A stretch of DNA of 64,000 bases from Malania oleifera (taxonomy: Eukaryota; Streptophyta; Magnoliopsida; Santalales; Ximeniaceae), in assembly GCF_029873635.1 (NCBI RefSeq), contig NC_080422.1, positions 9,703,764-9,767,763 on the forward strand. The letters are read 5' to 3'. The position numbers and the translations under genes were made by a program. Below, piece after piece: positions 33,192 through 45,200 of this stretch. The stretch's first letter is position 1, and each line of letters opens with the position of its first letter. Below the pieces are notes generated by a model that worked only from the letters and a program-made list of their open reading frames with translations, was not told the origin of the DNA and searched no databases.

Positions 33192-34380
33192 ATGGATCTA
33201 GGAGGAAATAGTGTCCATGCCAGTGGCAGTGATGGAGCAGAGCCTTCGGGTGCAGCTGGGACCAACTCTGACGCGGCACTACGTAGCGTGGCTCAGCAGG
33301 TTAGGGCTGAGATTGCCAAGAGCTTGAGGGAGCAGAGTGGTCCATTTGCAGGCCATAGGTGCACTATAGAGAAGTTTACGAAGATGAATCCTCAAGCATT
33401 CTCAGGTGGAGTTGATCCTGTAGCCACTGAGAACTGGATGCAGAAGATCGAGAAAGTCTTGGCGGTGTTACAGTATATTGAGGAACAGAGGGTTCTCCTT
33501 GCCACCTATAGACTTATAGGAGAGGCCGAGAGGTGGTGGATTGCGGTGAGACTATTGGAGCAGTAGAGGGTGACTCTGATAGCTATGACATGGGACCGAT
33601 TTAAAGAATTGTTCTTTGATAGATATTTTCCCGCTACTGTCAGGGAAGCCAAGGTAGAAGAGTTCCTGAGTCTGAAGCAGGGACATTTATCCGTCTAGCA
33701 ATATGTAGCATGTTTTATCGAGCTCTCTCGTTTTGCCCTGTATATTGTTCCTGATGAGGTGAAGAAGGCGAGACAGTTTGAGAGAGGCTTGAGGCGGAGT
33801 ATATTCAAGCAGGTAGTGGTGCTGCGGACCCAGGACTTTGCTGAGTTAGTCGACAGGGCGGCTTTTGCAGAGATTGGTAAGCGTCTTGATGCAGAGGAGT
33901 AGGGACAGAGGAAGAGATTTGCATCTACGGGCTACCAGCAGGGTCATAGATCGGGTCAGTGGAGGAGAGGTAACCATGGCAGAGAACGGAGACAGAAGAT
34001 AGGAGGACATGAGGTGCAGGCAGGGCAGGGTTCTTCGGTCTGTCAGACTTGTGGTAGGAGGCACTAGGGGGAGTGTCGAGCTGGTGGTATGGTGTGCTAT
34101 CGCTGTGGTAGATCGGGGCATTTGGTGCGAGACTGTCCTACCCCACCAGATGCAGTTTCGGTGTGCTATCGCTGCGCTAGACTGGGGCATATGGTATGGG
34201 ACTGCCCTACCTCACCAGATGCAGTTCCAGCTCCCAAACCATACCGGGAAGGTTATCAGGCGCCATGTGGGGGTCAACAGAGGAATACGGCTCCAGCCAG
34301 GGTGTTTACTCTGACGCCAAGTGAGGCTGAGACATCAGGTGACGTGGTGACAGGTATGGTGATTGATTATGCTTTCTTTT
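33192..34380 (+). pseudogene. Element B gag fossil
   Basis: Opens 'MDLGGNSVHASGSDG', then the retrotransposon gag core 'KMNPQAFSGGVDP', 'ENWMQKIEKVL' and 'LIGEAERWW'. It ends with two CCHC zinc knuckles, 'CYRCGRSGHLVRDCP' and 'CYRCARLGHMVWDCP', in 69-bp (23-codon) tandem copies near 34090-34230. It is a broken fossil. Confidence 0.88.
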
Positions 34381-34386
34381 AAAGTT

Positions 34387-37300
34387 ATTAAATTATTTGA
34401 TTCAAGAGCTACACACTCGTTCATGTCTTCAGGGTGTGTTAAATTATGTGGGGTTGAAACACAATCATTAAATGTTAAATTTTTGGTATCTACACTGACT
34501 GGGTCGGTAGTGAGGTGTAGTAGGGTGCTCCGAAATTGTCCAGTTGATATTTAAGGAAAGACCTTGTCTGCTGATCTGATAGTGCTAGACATGCACGGGT
34601 TCGATGTTATATTGGGCATGGATTGGCTAGCAGCTAATTTTGCCAACATAGATTGTCGTGCACGAGAAGTGATATTTAGACCCCCGGGGAAAGCAGAGTT
34701 CAAGTTCATAGGGTCGTGAGTGCAATCCTCGCCTTAGCTAGTTTCAACTATTCAGGCCAAAAAACTATTGCTGAGTGGTTATCAGGGGTTTGTGGCTGTT
34801 GTGAAAAAGATGTCAGAAAATGAACTGAAACTTGCTAGCACGCCTGTAGTAAAGGAGTTTACAGATATTTTCCCAGATGAATTACCAGGCTTGCCACCCG
34901 ATCGTGAGGTATATTTCCTTATTGATCTACCTTCTGGTACAACGCCGATTTCTAAAGTACCTTATCAAATGGCGCTAGTAGAATTGACAGAATTGAAGAA
35001 TCAGTTGCAAGATCTGCTTGATAAGGGTTTCATACAACCTAGTGTATCTCTGTGGGGAGCTTCAGTTTTATTTGTGAAGAAGAAAGACGGGACTATGAGG
35101 ATGTGTATAGACTATAGGGAGATTAATAAAGTGACAATCAAGAACAAGTATCCTCTACCCCGTATCGATGATTTGTTTGACCAGCTCCAGGGTACACGAG
35201 TGTATTCGAAGATTGACCTCAGGTCTGGCTACCATCAGGTAAAAGTGAAAACAGAAGACATCTCGAAGATGGCCTTTAGGATCAGGTACGGGCATTACGA
35301 GTTTCTTGTTATGCCATTTGGTTTGACGAATGCTCCTGCAGTATTTATGGACTTGATGAACAGAGTCTTCCACCAATACCTAGACCAATTTGTTGTTGTG
35401 TTTATTGATGATGTACTAGTCTATTCGAGGAGTTATGAGGAGCATGAGATGCACTTGAGGCAGGTTTTGCAGACACTTCAGGAAAAGAAGTTGTACGCCA
35501 AGTTCAGTAAATGTGAATTTTAGCTTGAGAATGTCGTGTTTTTGGGGCATGTTGTATCTGGAGACGGTATCTCTGTGGATCCTAACAAGATTGATGTGAT
35601 AGTGAACTGGGCTAGACCGAGGAATGTCCAGGAGATCAGGAGTTTCTTTGGACTATTTGGCTATTATCGTCATTTCGTGAAGGGATTCTCAGCCTTGTCA
35701 AGACCCTTGACACGACTGATGAGGAAGAATGTCAGATTTGAGTAGGATGATAGCTGTGAGCAGAGTTGTTAGGAGCTGAAGCAGAGATTAGTCACAACAC
35801 CAGTATTAGTCATTCCATCTGGGGGTAAGGGGTATGTCATTTACAGTGATGCGTCCTTGAAGGGACTTGGCTGTGTATTGATGCAGCATGGCAAGGTAGT
35901 GGTGTATGCATCTAAGCAATTGAAAGAATATGAAAAGAACTACCCTACACATGATCTTGAATTGGCTGCGGCGGTACACGCATTGAAAATTTGGAGGCAT
36001 TACTTGGACGGCAAGCAGTGTGAGATCTTCTCCGACCATAAAAGTTTGAAGTATTTCTTTACGCAGAAAGAACTGAATATGAGGCAGAGAAGGTGGTTGG
36101 AGCTGATTAAGGATTTTGATTGTACCATTAGTTCTCACCCAAGGAAAGCAAATGTGGTAGCTGATACGTTGAGCAGGAAATCTAAGGAACCAGTGTTGGC
36201 GACGATGGAGATCCAGTATCCGATCACGATGGATTTAGAGAGACTCGGCATAGAGTTGGTAGAGAGTGATCTTCCATTATGTATTGCCAGCATAGTAGTA
36301 CAGCTTACTTTGCAAGAAAGAATTAAAGCTGCTCAGAAGGAAGACCCAGAATTAGTAGAGGTGATAGATAGAGTACAGAGTGGACAGGGGGAGGAATTCA
36401 GTATTGTAGATGACGGAGCCTTGCGGTTCCGTACCAAATTATGTGTTCCCGCCGATTCAGAGTTCAGAAAGACTATCTTAGAAGAGGCTCACAGATCTTT
36501 GTATGTAGTTCATCCTGGTAGTACGAAGGTGTATAGAGATCTGCGAGAGTCATATTGGTGGAGTGGCATGAAGAGAGCGATCCCCGAGTATGTAGCCCAG
36601 TGTTTGACGTGTCAGCAGGTAAAGGTTGAGCACCAGAGGTCGGCAGGGCAGTTACAGCCGTTATTTATCCCAGAGTGGAAGTGGGATCATATATCTATAG
36701 ACTTCGTGTTAGGACTGCCGACGGCATTACATGGCCAAAATGCCATCTGGGTGATTGTTGGCTGTTTGACTAAGACTGCCCACTTTATACCTATCAAGAT
36801 CAGCTACTCCCTCAACCATTTAGCAGAGATTTACATTTAGGAGATAGTTCGTTCTCATGGGGTTCCTGTATCTATTGTGTCAGACCAAGACCTGCGATTC
36901 ACGTCATGATTTTGGATGAGCTTGCAGGAGGCTCTGGGGTCTCAGTTATTGTTTAGCACGGCATTCTATCTGCAGTTAGATGGGCAGACTGAGAAGACGA
37001 TACAGATACTAGAGGACATGCTCCGTGCATGCGTATTAGATTTTGGGGGTAGTTGGACTCAGTTCATGCCATTGGTAGAATTCACGTATAATAATAGTTA
37101 CCAGTCCAACATTGGCATGACACCATTTGAGGCTCTATACGGTAGGAGATGTCGATCTCCTTTGTTTTGGAATGAAGTGGTGAGCGGAGAGTAGTGGGGC
37201 TGGAGCTTGTGCAGTAGTCGTGTGATAAAGTTCATCTTTTTAGGGACAGGATCAGTGCAGCTCAGAGTTGATAGAAAAGTTATGTTGATAATCGCCGTAG

Positions 37301-37741
37301 AAATCTAGAATTTGATGTGGCTAATCATGTATTTTTGAAGATAGCTCCGATGAAAGGGGTTATGCGGTTTGGGAAGAAAGGTAAACTTAGTCCTAGATTT
37401 ATTGGTCCATTTGAGATTCTAGATAAAGTGGGATCGGTAGCCTGCCGGTTAGCTTTGCCACCTGTGTTGTCCAGGATCCATGACGTATACCATATTGCTA
37501 TATTAAGGAAATACGTCCCAGATCCTTCTCATATCATCAGTTATGATGAATTGGAGCTTAGTGATTCACTGGTGTATGAGAAGGTCCAGTACAGATTTTG
37601 GATAGAAAAGTACAGGAGTTACGTAACAAGAAAATTTCTCAGGTAAAAGTTTTATGGAGGAATCATGCGGTAGAAGAGGCTTCTTGGGAGTCCAAGGAGC
37701 AGATGAGACAAAGGTATCCGCATTTATTTCAAGAGGTCTGA
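34387..37741 (+). pseudogene. Element B pol fossil: protease, RT, RNase H, integrase, chromodomain
   Basis: Protease: 'LFDSRATHSFMSSG' near 34390. RT: 34768-35523 with '[19 protein letters not shown]', '[15 protein letters not shown]' and the catalytic '[10 protein letters not shown]'. RNase H: 35820-36180 with '[19 protein letters not shown]', '[15 protein letters not shown]' and 'VADTLSRK'. Integrase: 36470-37200 with the HHCC finger '[11 protein letters not shown]...CLTCQQVK' and 'MTPFEALYGRRCRSPL'. End: 37317-37741 with 'GPFEILDKVG' and 'VLWRNHAVEEASWE', the chromodomain-like tail. It is a broken fossil. Confidence 0.92.
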
Positions 37742-37868
37742 GTGGGTAAAATGTAAGCAGTTAAGTTGTATTTCTTTTTGCAGGTACATGTAATGGTTTA
37801 ATTAGTGTAGCATTTTAGTATTGGGAGGAATTTTCTTTTGTGTATATGTAATCTCCCAGGATTCGGAA

Positions 37869-37918
37869 TGTAACCACGGTATTCCTCCGCCATAAGTGAG
37901 GGTAGGTAATAAAATAAG
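37869..37918 (+). repeat. Block shared with the poly(A) insertion at 0.8 kb
   Basis: TGTAACCACGGTATT, then 'CCGCCATAAGTGAGGGT' and 'AATAAAATAAG', lies between pol and the 3' LTR. The minus strand of 788-834 carries the same block with about three quarters identity. It resembles an L1 3' UTR end. Confidence 0.65.
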
Positions 37919-38068
37919 TAGACCCTTTTCTTATTAAGGGATGACGAATTATGTAAACAGTAAATTTCGAAGACAAAATTTTATGAGGAGAAAATGTAAC
38001 AACCCATATTTAAAATGGTATTTAAATAATAAAAGAAAGGGGAATGGAAACCGGAAACAAAAGGAGGC

Positions 38069-38400
38069 AGTTGACTTTGTCGATGAACGCCAAGCTTTCA
38101 TCGACGACATTGCATTTTGGAAGGAGAAACCAGGGGAAAATTATCAGGGCCTCATCGATGAACACAGGGGATTCGTTGACAAAGGCATAAGAGGATTTGT
38201 CGACGAACACAGGGGATTCGTCGACGAAGGCTTAAGAGAATTCGTCGACAAAGACTGAATTTCGTCGACGAAGAAATACTGAGAGAGGTTTGAGCCAACT
38301 AAATTTCGTCGATGAAGGATTGAATTTTTTCGACGAAATTAATGAAGGATTCGTCGATGAATGACGTGGCTCGTCGACGAAATCCCCTGTTCTATAAATA
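38069..38400 (+). promoter_or_regulatory. TTCGTCGACGAA array plus TATA box, element B 3' LTR
   Basis: About twelve motifs end 12-14 bp before TATAAATA at 38393-38400. One additional ~30-bp unit is present relative to the 5' LTR. A CT-rich tract follows at 38440-38480. Confidence 0.75.
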
Positions 38401-38999
38401 TGGAAAATCCGGATTTTACTTCAAGATTAAGAAATTTATCATCTCTCTCTCTCCTCTTCGATTCTCTCTCTTTCTTTTGTTGATTTCGAGCCAGATCTTC
38501 ACCGGATTGACAATCCGAAGTCACCACGATGCTCTTAGGGAAGTTCTTTCCAAATTTACGAGAACGGATCGTTGGTGAAAGCAAGGTGGAAACCATCCCA
38601 AATCCAGGATAAGGCTTTTTACTCAATATTTGGATTTGCGACAATTGAGAAAAGTGTTATACGCTTAGAAATACTGAACTTTAATACTGAAAATTTTCAT
38701 TTTCAGGGTGTTGAGTTGGGAACCCTGCAGGTGCGGGGTAGATTTTCTTAGGGGCTTTTCAGGAATCAGGTAAGGGGATAAACTAAGCTAGTTCTTTTGA
38801 GAGAATGCATGTATATATATATATGTAGCATTTGATTTTAGGAAATAAATAAATATATATATATATGATTTATATTTGGAAAAAAATACTGCTAAAATGA
38901 TAGTATATTGAATACGTGAAAAACCTGTTTGTGTGGCATGAGTAGGAATGTTATGAAATACTGTTTTCTGGGAATGTGAATGATACGAATTTTTATAAT

Positions 39000-39260
39000 G
39001 GAAAAACTGGCGTATGGGCCGAGGTTTTTATATGTTTTGCCGGCCTATGGGCTATGCTATGTGACTGTGATTTGCCGGTGTACGGGCCGTGCTATGTGGA
39101 TGTGATTTGCCAATGTACGGGCTGTGCTATGATATTTTTTTCGACATACGGGCCGTGCTATGATGTGATTTGCCAACGTATGGGCTGTGCTATGTGTTGC
39201 TGGCGTACGGGCCAAGCTTTGATAAAATGTGTAATACTGGCGTATGGGCCGATGATTTTT
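39000..39260 (+). repeat. 'GGCGTACGGGCCGTGC' minisatellite in element B 3' LTR
   Basis: About seven degenerate units, more than in the 5' LTR (31730-31910), so the array has changed copy number since insertion. Confidence 0.82.
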
Positions 39261-41126
39261 ATGACACACATATAAATATATGCAAAATGATATGATTGAT
39301 GTGAAAGTTAATGATATGAGATATCCATATATCACCGTTTTAGAATATGTTATATGATATCAGAACCTGGTTGGCTTGATCTAGGCTAGCACTTGCACGG
39401 TACCGTTGCTATGTGTCCATGGTCTTTGTGATCATGATATCTGTGTTAACGCCGCTATACGGAGTGGTGTGAGATTGGATGGTCAATGTGGTTTTTAAAG
39501 AAGTGTGTTGTGATCACCCCTAGTGTATGGACCAGGTCTGGCAGACCCATCGGACTTACAGACTGGACTTTTAACTTGGCAGTGGTCGGCCAACCATTGT
39601 CAGGTCCCGCCTTCGGGCCATGCCAGTCATGTGGGGGTAATACATGACAACAACCAACTAACCTACCAGGAATTTTTTATGTTATTATTATTATATGAGA
39701 TGAAATATGATTATTAAAATGCAGTATGTTCTGCCATGCTATGATGATATATGTATGTTTTCCAAGATCTGACAAACAGTTACTGAACATGTTACGTATG
39801 ATATATGTAGAACATGAAATACTCATGTTATCACAGACTAGTATTAGTTTATTTCCCTTACTGAGAGGTGTCTCACCCTTAAATTTTACAAACTTTTCAG
39901 GAGCCCCAGATAGGGGAGCGGGAAAAGCCCCGCTGATTTAGAGTTCTCTAATTGCCCTCTTTGAAGGATAAGTTTTTGTAGGGACAGTTAGATTTTGTGG
40001 GAAATGTTCCTAGATGTGATTTTTGGGATGTATATACTGAGATACATTGATTGTAGTAACTCTGGTTATTATGATATATGATGAGATGAATATGATTGTA
40101 TGTTTCCTGCTGCGTAGGCTTCCGTTTTGTGTTCTAAAGTATCTTTGGTACCCACGGGACCAGGTGGATTGTGATCTGCTGAGTTGGAATGTATGATGTT
40201 GATTTTATTATATTATTGAAAAAAAAATATGTGAAAAATAAGCAGGTCGTCACACTCACACACTGATTACTATACTTGCATTATTTTTTAGAGTAGACAT
40301 CAAAACTACATTGCGCTTATCATATCGTATTATTCGATAGTGTGTTGATTATATTGGTGCAAATCTTCTTGATTGAGAAGCATATAGTTTGTATGCAAAT
40401 TTTATTATAAATATGTTGTATTCCACTCGTGACTTGAGGGGGCGGTAATCCAGCCCGGAAGGATTTGTTCTAACGGTTGAGGTCAGCCCTGTGCTAATTG
40501 ACCTGGTCGTAATTAGGTGTCACTCCACTCGTTAAGTGAATCTTAGTGTAATCCTTGTACTTATAAGCCAAGGCGGGGACGTAGGCACTGTTGCTGAACC
40601 TTGATAACATATATGGTGTTATCTCTCTTTTACTGTTTTATTGTGCATGCTTAATTAGTTTACTTGTGAAGTTTAATTTCTACTGAATATATACATTGAT
40701 TTATTTTATCCGCATTAGATTGACCTTAGGTTTGTGTAATACTACTGTTGGTTGATTGACCTAAGAGATTAATTTTTTAACAATACCAATTCACCCCCCT
40801 CTTGGGATTACAACAAAGCTAATAATTGGTATCAGACCCTAGTAGCTTAGACTTAATAGTTATTCTGTAAAAGATCTAGATGACTCATAACACTGTAACC
40901 CCTTTCCCTGAGGGACCCTCTTCCACACGTCTTCCTATTTTCAGCGGTGTCAATTACACCTTCTGGAAACAGAGGATGCATATTTACCTTTAGAACATTG
41001 ACTGGAAGGTGTGGAGAGTTGTCTATAAGGAAAACTATGCTCCTATGAAAACTGAAGGTGAAACTAAAGTTCGTAAGACTGAAAAGGAATATACTGATGA
41101 TGATATGAAAGCTCTTAATATAAACG

Positions 41127-41458
41127 TGAGAACCCGACCCAAGAATTTTAGATTAAATAAATAAGAAAGGAGAAGGGAATTAAAAAGGTAAAATCAACAG
41201 GGTTCATCAATGAGGCTCATTATCTCGTAGACGAAGTCTCTTTTGTGGATTGGCGATGAAATTCAGAGCTCGTCGACGAAGAGATACCGAGGGATTTTGG
41301 GAAATTCTCAAATCTCAAGCTCGTCGATGAGGCAACTCTGTTGTCGACAAACACCCTTCTTCTGCTTGTCGATGAAGGTGCCGTCTCGTCTACGAGGTTG
41401 ACCAGGTCAACCAAGTTATAAATATCCTATTCATTGCTTAGTTGCTAAGAAATCAAAG

Positions 41459-41506
<48 letters not shown>

Positions 41507-42266
41507 GAATTCGAAGGAGGCTCTCTCTCTTTCTCTCTCTAAGGTTTCGGGACGTCTGTTACCCGAATCAACGATCCAACGTTACCACGTGGATCAGGAG
41601 GAGAATCTCTATGTTTATAACTGATCGGATCTTTGTTTCAAGGATTCTTAGGTTTTGTTCCAAAATTGAGGTAAGGGTCTGATTTCATTTTCGATTTGGT
41701 AGATCTATAGTGGTTGGGATTATATTGAAGTATTGTTCTTCGGTTTTTAGGTTTTGGGGATCTCGTGTCATTGTTTTGGACCGATTAAGTTCGTGTTTTG
41801 GTTTTCAGGATAAGGTAAGGGGTTTCTATTTATATTAGTTATTTTGTGAAATTTGAATCGGTAAAACTATGGTTTACGATTATACAAATATTTTGGTTAC
41901 TTATTTGGGGAAAATCCATTGGGTGAAATTATGAGATTTTTGGGTTTTCAGTTTTTATGAAAATTGGGGGTTTCGGGTATCATCTCCGTTTCTGTTGGAA
42001 AATTATATATATGATTAAATTATAATATAGAGATTATCGTACCTTTGATTATGTTAAACTGTATTTTATGAGCATTTGATATGAGATTATTTGTTTACCC
42101 AAATAAGTGTGGAATGAGCTGATGTATTGAATAATGTGTTTTGTAAAAAAGCGTGCCGATTAACTACCATAGGCTATAAGTAATTGAAATGAGATATAGG
42201 AACGGAAGTTCCAAAATGTTTCAAGTTTTGCGAAAATGCCGAGTCGGGATAAAACTGAGGGCCTAG
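41127..42266 (+). mobile_element. Partial gypsy LTR nested in the SIRE-like gag
   Basis: Starts TGAGAACCCGACCC at 41127, matching the start (minus) of the LTR at 56348-58124. It carries a palindrome array, TATAAATA (41417-41424) and a (CT)n tract (41461-41505). It ends near 42266 without the family's usual CGTGACA end, so it is partial; no clear duplication is seen. Confidence 0.72.
41207..41424 (+). promoter_or_regulatory. GTCGAC-type array plus TATA box, nested LTR
   Basis: About eight CTCGTCGACGA-type motifs, several decayed, precede TATAAATA at 41417-41424, followed by a pure (CT)n tract at 41461-41505. Confidence 0.68.
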
Positions 42267-45200
42267 GATGAATACTGGTGAGTCCATACAGAGCATGTAC
42301 ACTAGATTCACACACATCATTAATTCACTGCATGCATTAGGTAAGACCTATCCTACGTATGAGATGATTAGGAAAGTCTTTAGAGGTTTGCCTCCTGCTT
42401 GGGAAGCAAAGGCTATGGCCATATCTGAAGGTATAGACCTTAAGGCTATGTCACTAGATGAATTGTTAGGTTCACTTATATCCTATGAGTTAGCTATTAA
42501 TGAGAGACTTAATGAGCATAATAGGATGAGAAAAGTGACTACATTAAAAACATCTACTAATACTTCTAGTCAGTGCAGTGAACCCGAATATAGAGATGAC
42601 ATGGCTATGCTTACTAGAAAATTTAGTAGGTTCTTCAAGAAGAACAGTAGACCATACAGAAAGTATAGAGAGCCTGCATCTGTGAAGGGAGAGTCTAGTA
42701 AAAGAAAAGAAAAATTGAATGCTCCCATGTGCTATAATTGCAACAAGGTCGGGCATATCAAACCTGATTGCCCTTTGCTGAAGAAGGAGTCTAGGAAAAA
42801 GAAGAAAGCCATGAAAACAGGCACTTCATGGGATAAACTAAGTAGCGGTGACTCAGATTTAGACTGCAATGATTCGGAGTTTGACAACCTGTGCTTAATG
42901 GCACACAGTGATGAGGTATTATCTTCCTGCTCCTTATATTCATATTGTTCTGATGATGATGATTGTGATTCCGATAACATGCCTAGTTATAAATAATTGC
43001 AATATGAATATATTCGCATGAAAAAATTGCTAAATAAAATAACCAAGGAAAATGATTTTTTGAAAAAGAAATGTGAAAATTACTCAAAGCTTGTTGAAAT
43101 GGGAAAATCTGTTCATTCTTCTTGGCGAGAAGAAAAGAATTTCAAAATGGTTGAACTGGAAAGAAAATTGGAGGATAGTTCCAAAATTATTTATAAATTT
43201 ACTGAGGGCCAACACAATTTTGAAAAACTCCTTGGGGCCTAAAGCTCTTAGTAAAGAAGGCCTCGGATTTAATGGTATTGAAAACGTGAGATGACCCGAT
43301 CTTTACTTGGGACACTTTACTCGAAAATCAAACTCCCAAATTCCACCTAAAGATCCTTGATATTAATTGATATGTTTTAAATGCAAACAAGTTGATCACA
43401 TTCAATTTGATCGTCCATTTAGAAACAAGCATGTAAAAATTAAAAAAGGTGTGAAGAGTCAAAGGTAAATTAGGAACTAACCCCTTTGGACCCAATAGAA
43501 TTTGGGGACCAGAGTCAGTTACTTATATATTTTTGTAGGTATGCTTAAGGTCGTCTTCTTCAAAGGAAAAATGGTACTTGGATAGCGGCTGCTCACGGCA
43601 CATGACCGGCGACAAGGCTAAGTTTGCATCCATCACTCCCAAAGATGAAGGATACGTGACATTCAGAGACAATGCAAAGGGGCGAATCATCAGTGTAGGT
43701 AAGGTTGGTAAGGAACCTTCCCTGGTTATTGAAAATGTATTCTTAGTTGATGGTTTGAAACATAATTTGTTGAGTATTAGCTAATTGTGTGATAAAGGAT
43801 ACAAAGTGTCTTTTGAAAATAATAAATGCATTGTTGAGAGTAAATTAGAAAATAAAGTATTTTTTACAGCTGAACGTCATAAAAATGCGTATACAACTAG
43901 TTTTGATAATTTAGCTTCTCAACAAGTTATATGTTTTTCTGCAATAGATGAAGCTAGCTAGTTATGACATAGACGTTTAGGACACGTAAATATGGATTTG
44001 TTATCAAAACTTGTGAAAAAGGATTTGGTTAAAGGCTTACCTAAAACACATTTTGTAAAAAATAAAATTTGTGATGCATGTCAAATGGGTAAGCAAATAA
44101 AATCAAGTTTTAAGAAAAAAGAAATTCATATCTACCACGAGACCACTTGAAATGCTACACTTAGATTTATTTGGTCTTAATCAAGTTCAAAGTCTAGGTG
44201 GTAAATTGTATGCCTTTGCTATTGTGGATGATTATTCTAGGTTCACATGGGTGTTATTCCTTTCTCATAAAGATGAATCATGTGAACAATTCACGAAATT
44301 ATATAAAGAATTTAGAATGAAAAAGGCTATAAAATCACACACATAAGAAGTCATAGGGGAATAGAATTAAAAAATGATGGCATAGAAAACTATTGTGACT
44401 TAGAGGGCATTTCACATAATTTTTTTGCACCTAGGACCCCACAACAAAATAGAGTTGTAGAAAGAAAGAATAGATCCTTGCAAGAAATGGGTAGGACAAA
44501 GCTAAATGAACATAAATTATCCAAATATTTCTAAGCAGAAGCTGTGAATACTGCATGTTATGTCATGAATAGAGTGTTAATTAGGCCTTCACTTAATAAG
44601 ACTCCATATGAATTGTGGAACAAGCAAAAACCTAATATTTCCTATTTTCATGTTTTTGGTTGTAAATGCTTTGTACTTAGAGATAATGAGCACCTAGGGA
44701 AAATTGACTCCAAATTTGATGAATGTGTTTTCTTAGGTTATTCACTTAACAGTAAAGCATACAAAGTTTTTAATAAAAGAACCTTAGTTGTTATTGAATC
44801 TATTCATGTTGTGTTTGATGAATCTAATCAATTTTATAAAAAAAATAATAATGAAGATGATATTGATATTAGAAAATGTTTAGATAAGCTTTCTATTGAA
44901 AACAATGTGGATATCAACTTAGAAGCAAATGATAAATCAATTGAAAATGATAAAGTTGAAAGTGAGGCTCAAGAACTACCTAGGGATTGGAAATTCATTA
45001 GAAACCACCCCTTAGATCAAATTATAGGCAAGCCTTCACATGGTGTAGCCACCCAGTCCTCTTTAAGAAACCTAGTTAGTCATTTTGCTTTCTTATCTCA
45101 AGAAGAACCCAAAAACATTAAGGAAGTCATAGAAGATGAGTCTTGGGTAATGTCTATGCAGGAAGAGCTTAACCAATTTGAAAGAAGTAAAGTGTGGACC

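Larger units (their letters stand above)
30770..40254 (+). mobile_element. Complete Ty3/gypsy chromovirus, Tekay-type (element B)
   Basis: LTRs of 2,140 bp (30770-32909) and 2,260 bp (37995-40254), TG...CA ends, flank a gypsy internal region. The target-site duplication CTCAC is perfect (30765-30769 and 40255-40259). The primer site TGGTATCAGAGCC (32913-32925) fits initiator tRNA-Met. Order is gag, protease, RT, RNase H, integrase, with a chromodomain-like end, which with the long LTR indicates a Tekay/Del-type chromovirus. It is inserted in the SIRE-like LTR. LTR divergence is about 7% by eye over a 365-bp sample, so perhaps 2-3 million years old. Coding is broken at roughly eight to ten places. 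Confidence 0.95.
37995..40254 (+). repeat. 3' LTR of gypsy element B
   Basis: Starts TGTAACAACCC and ends GGTCGTCACA. A purine-rich tract (TATGAGGAGAAAA) precedes it. It is longer than the 5' LTR, mainly in the palindrome array, the (TA)n run and the minisatellite. Confidence 0.95.
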
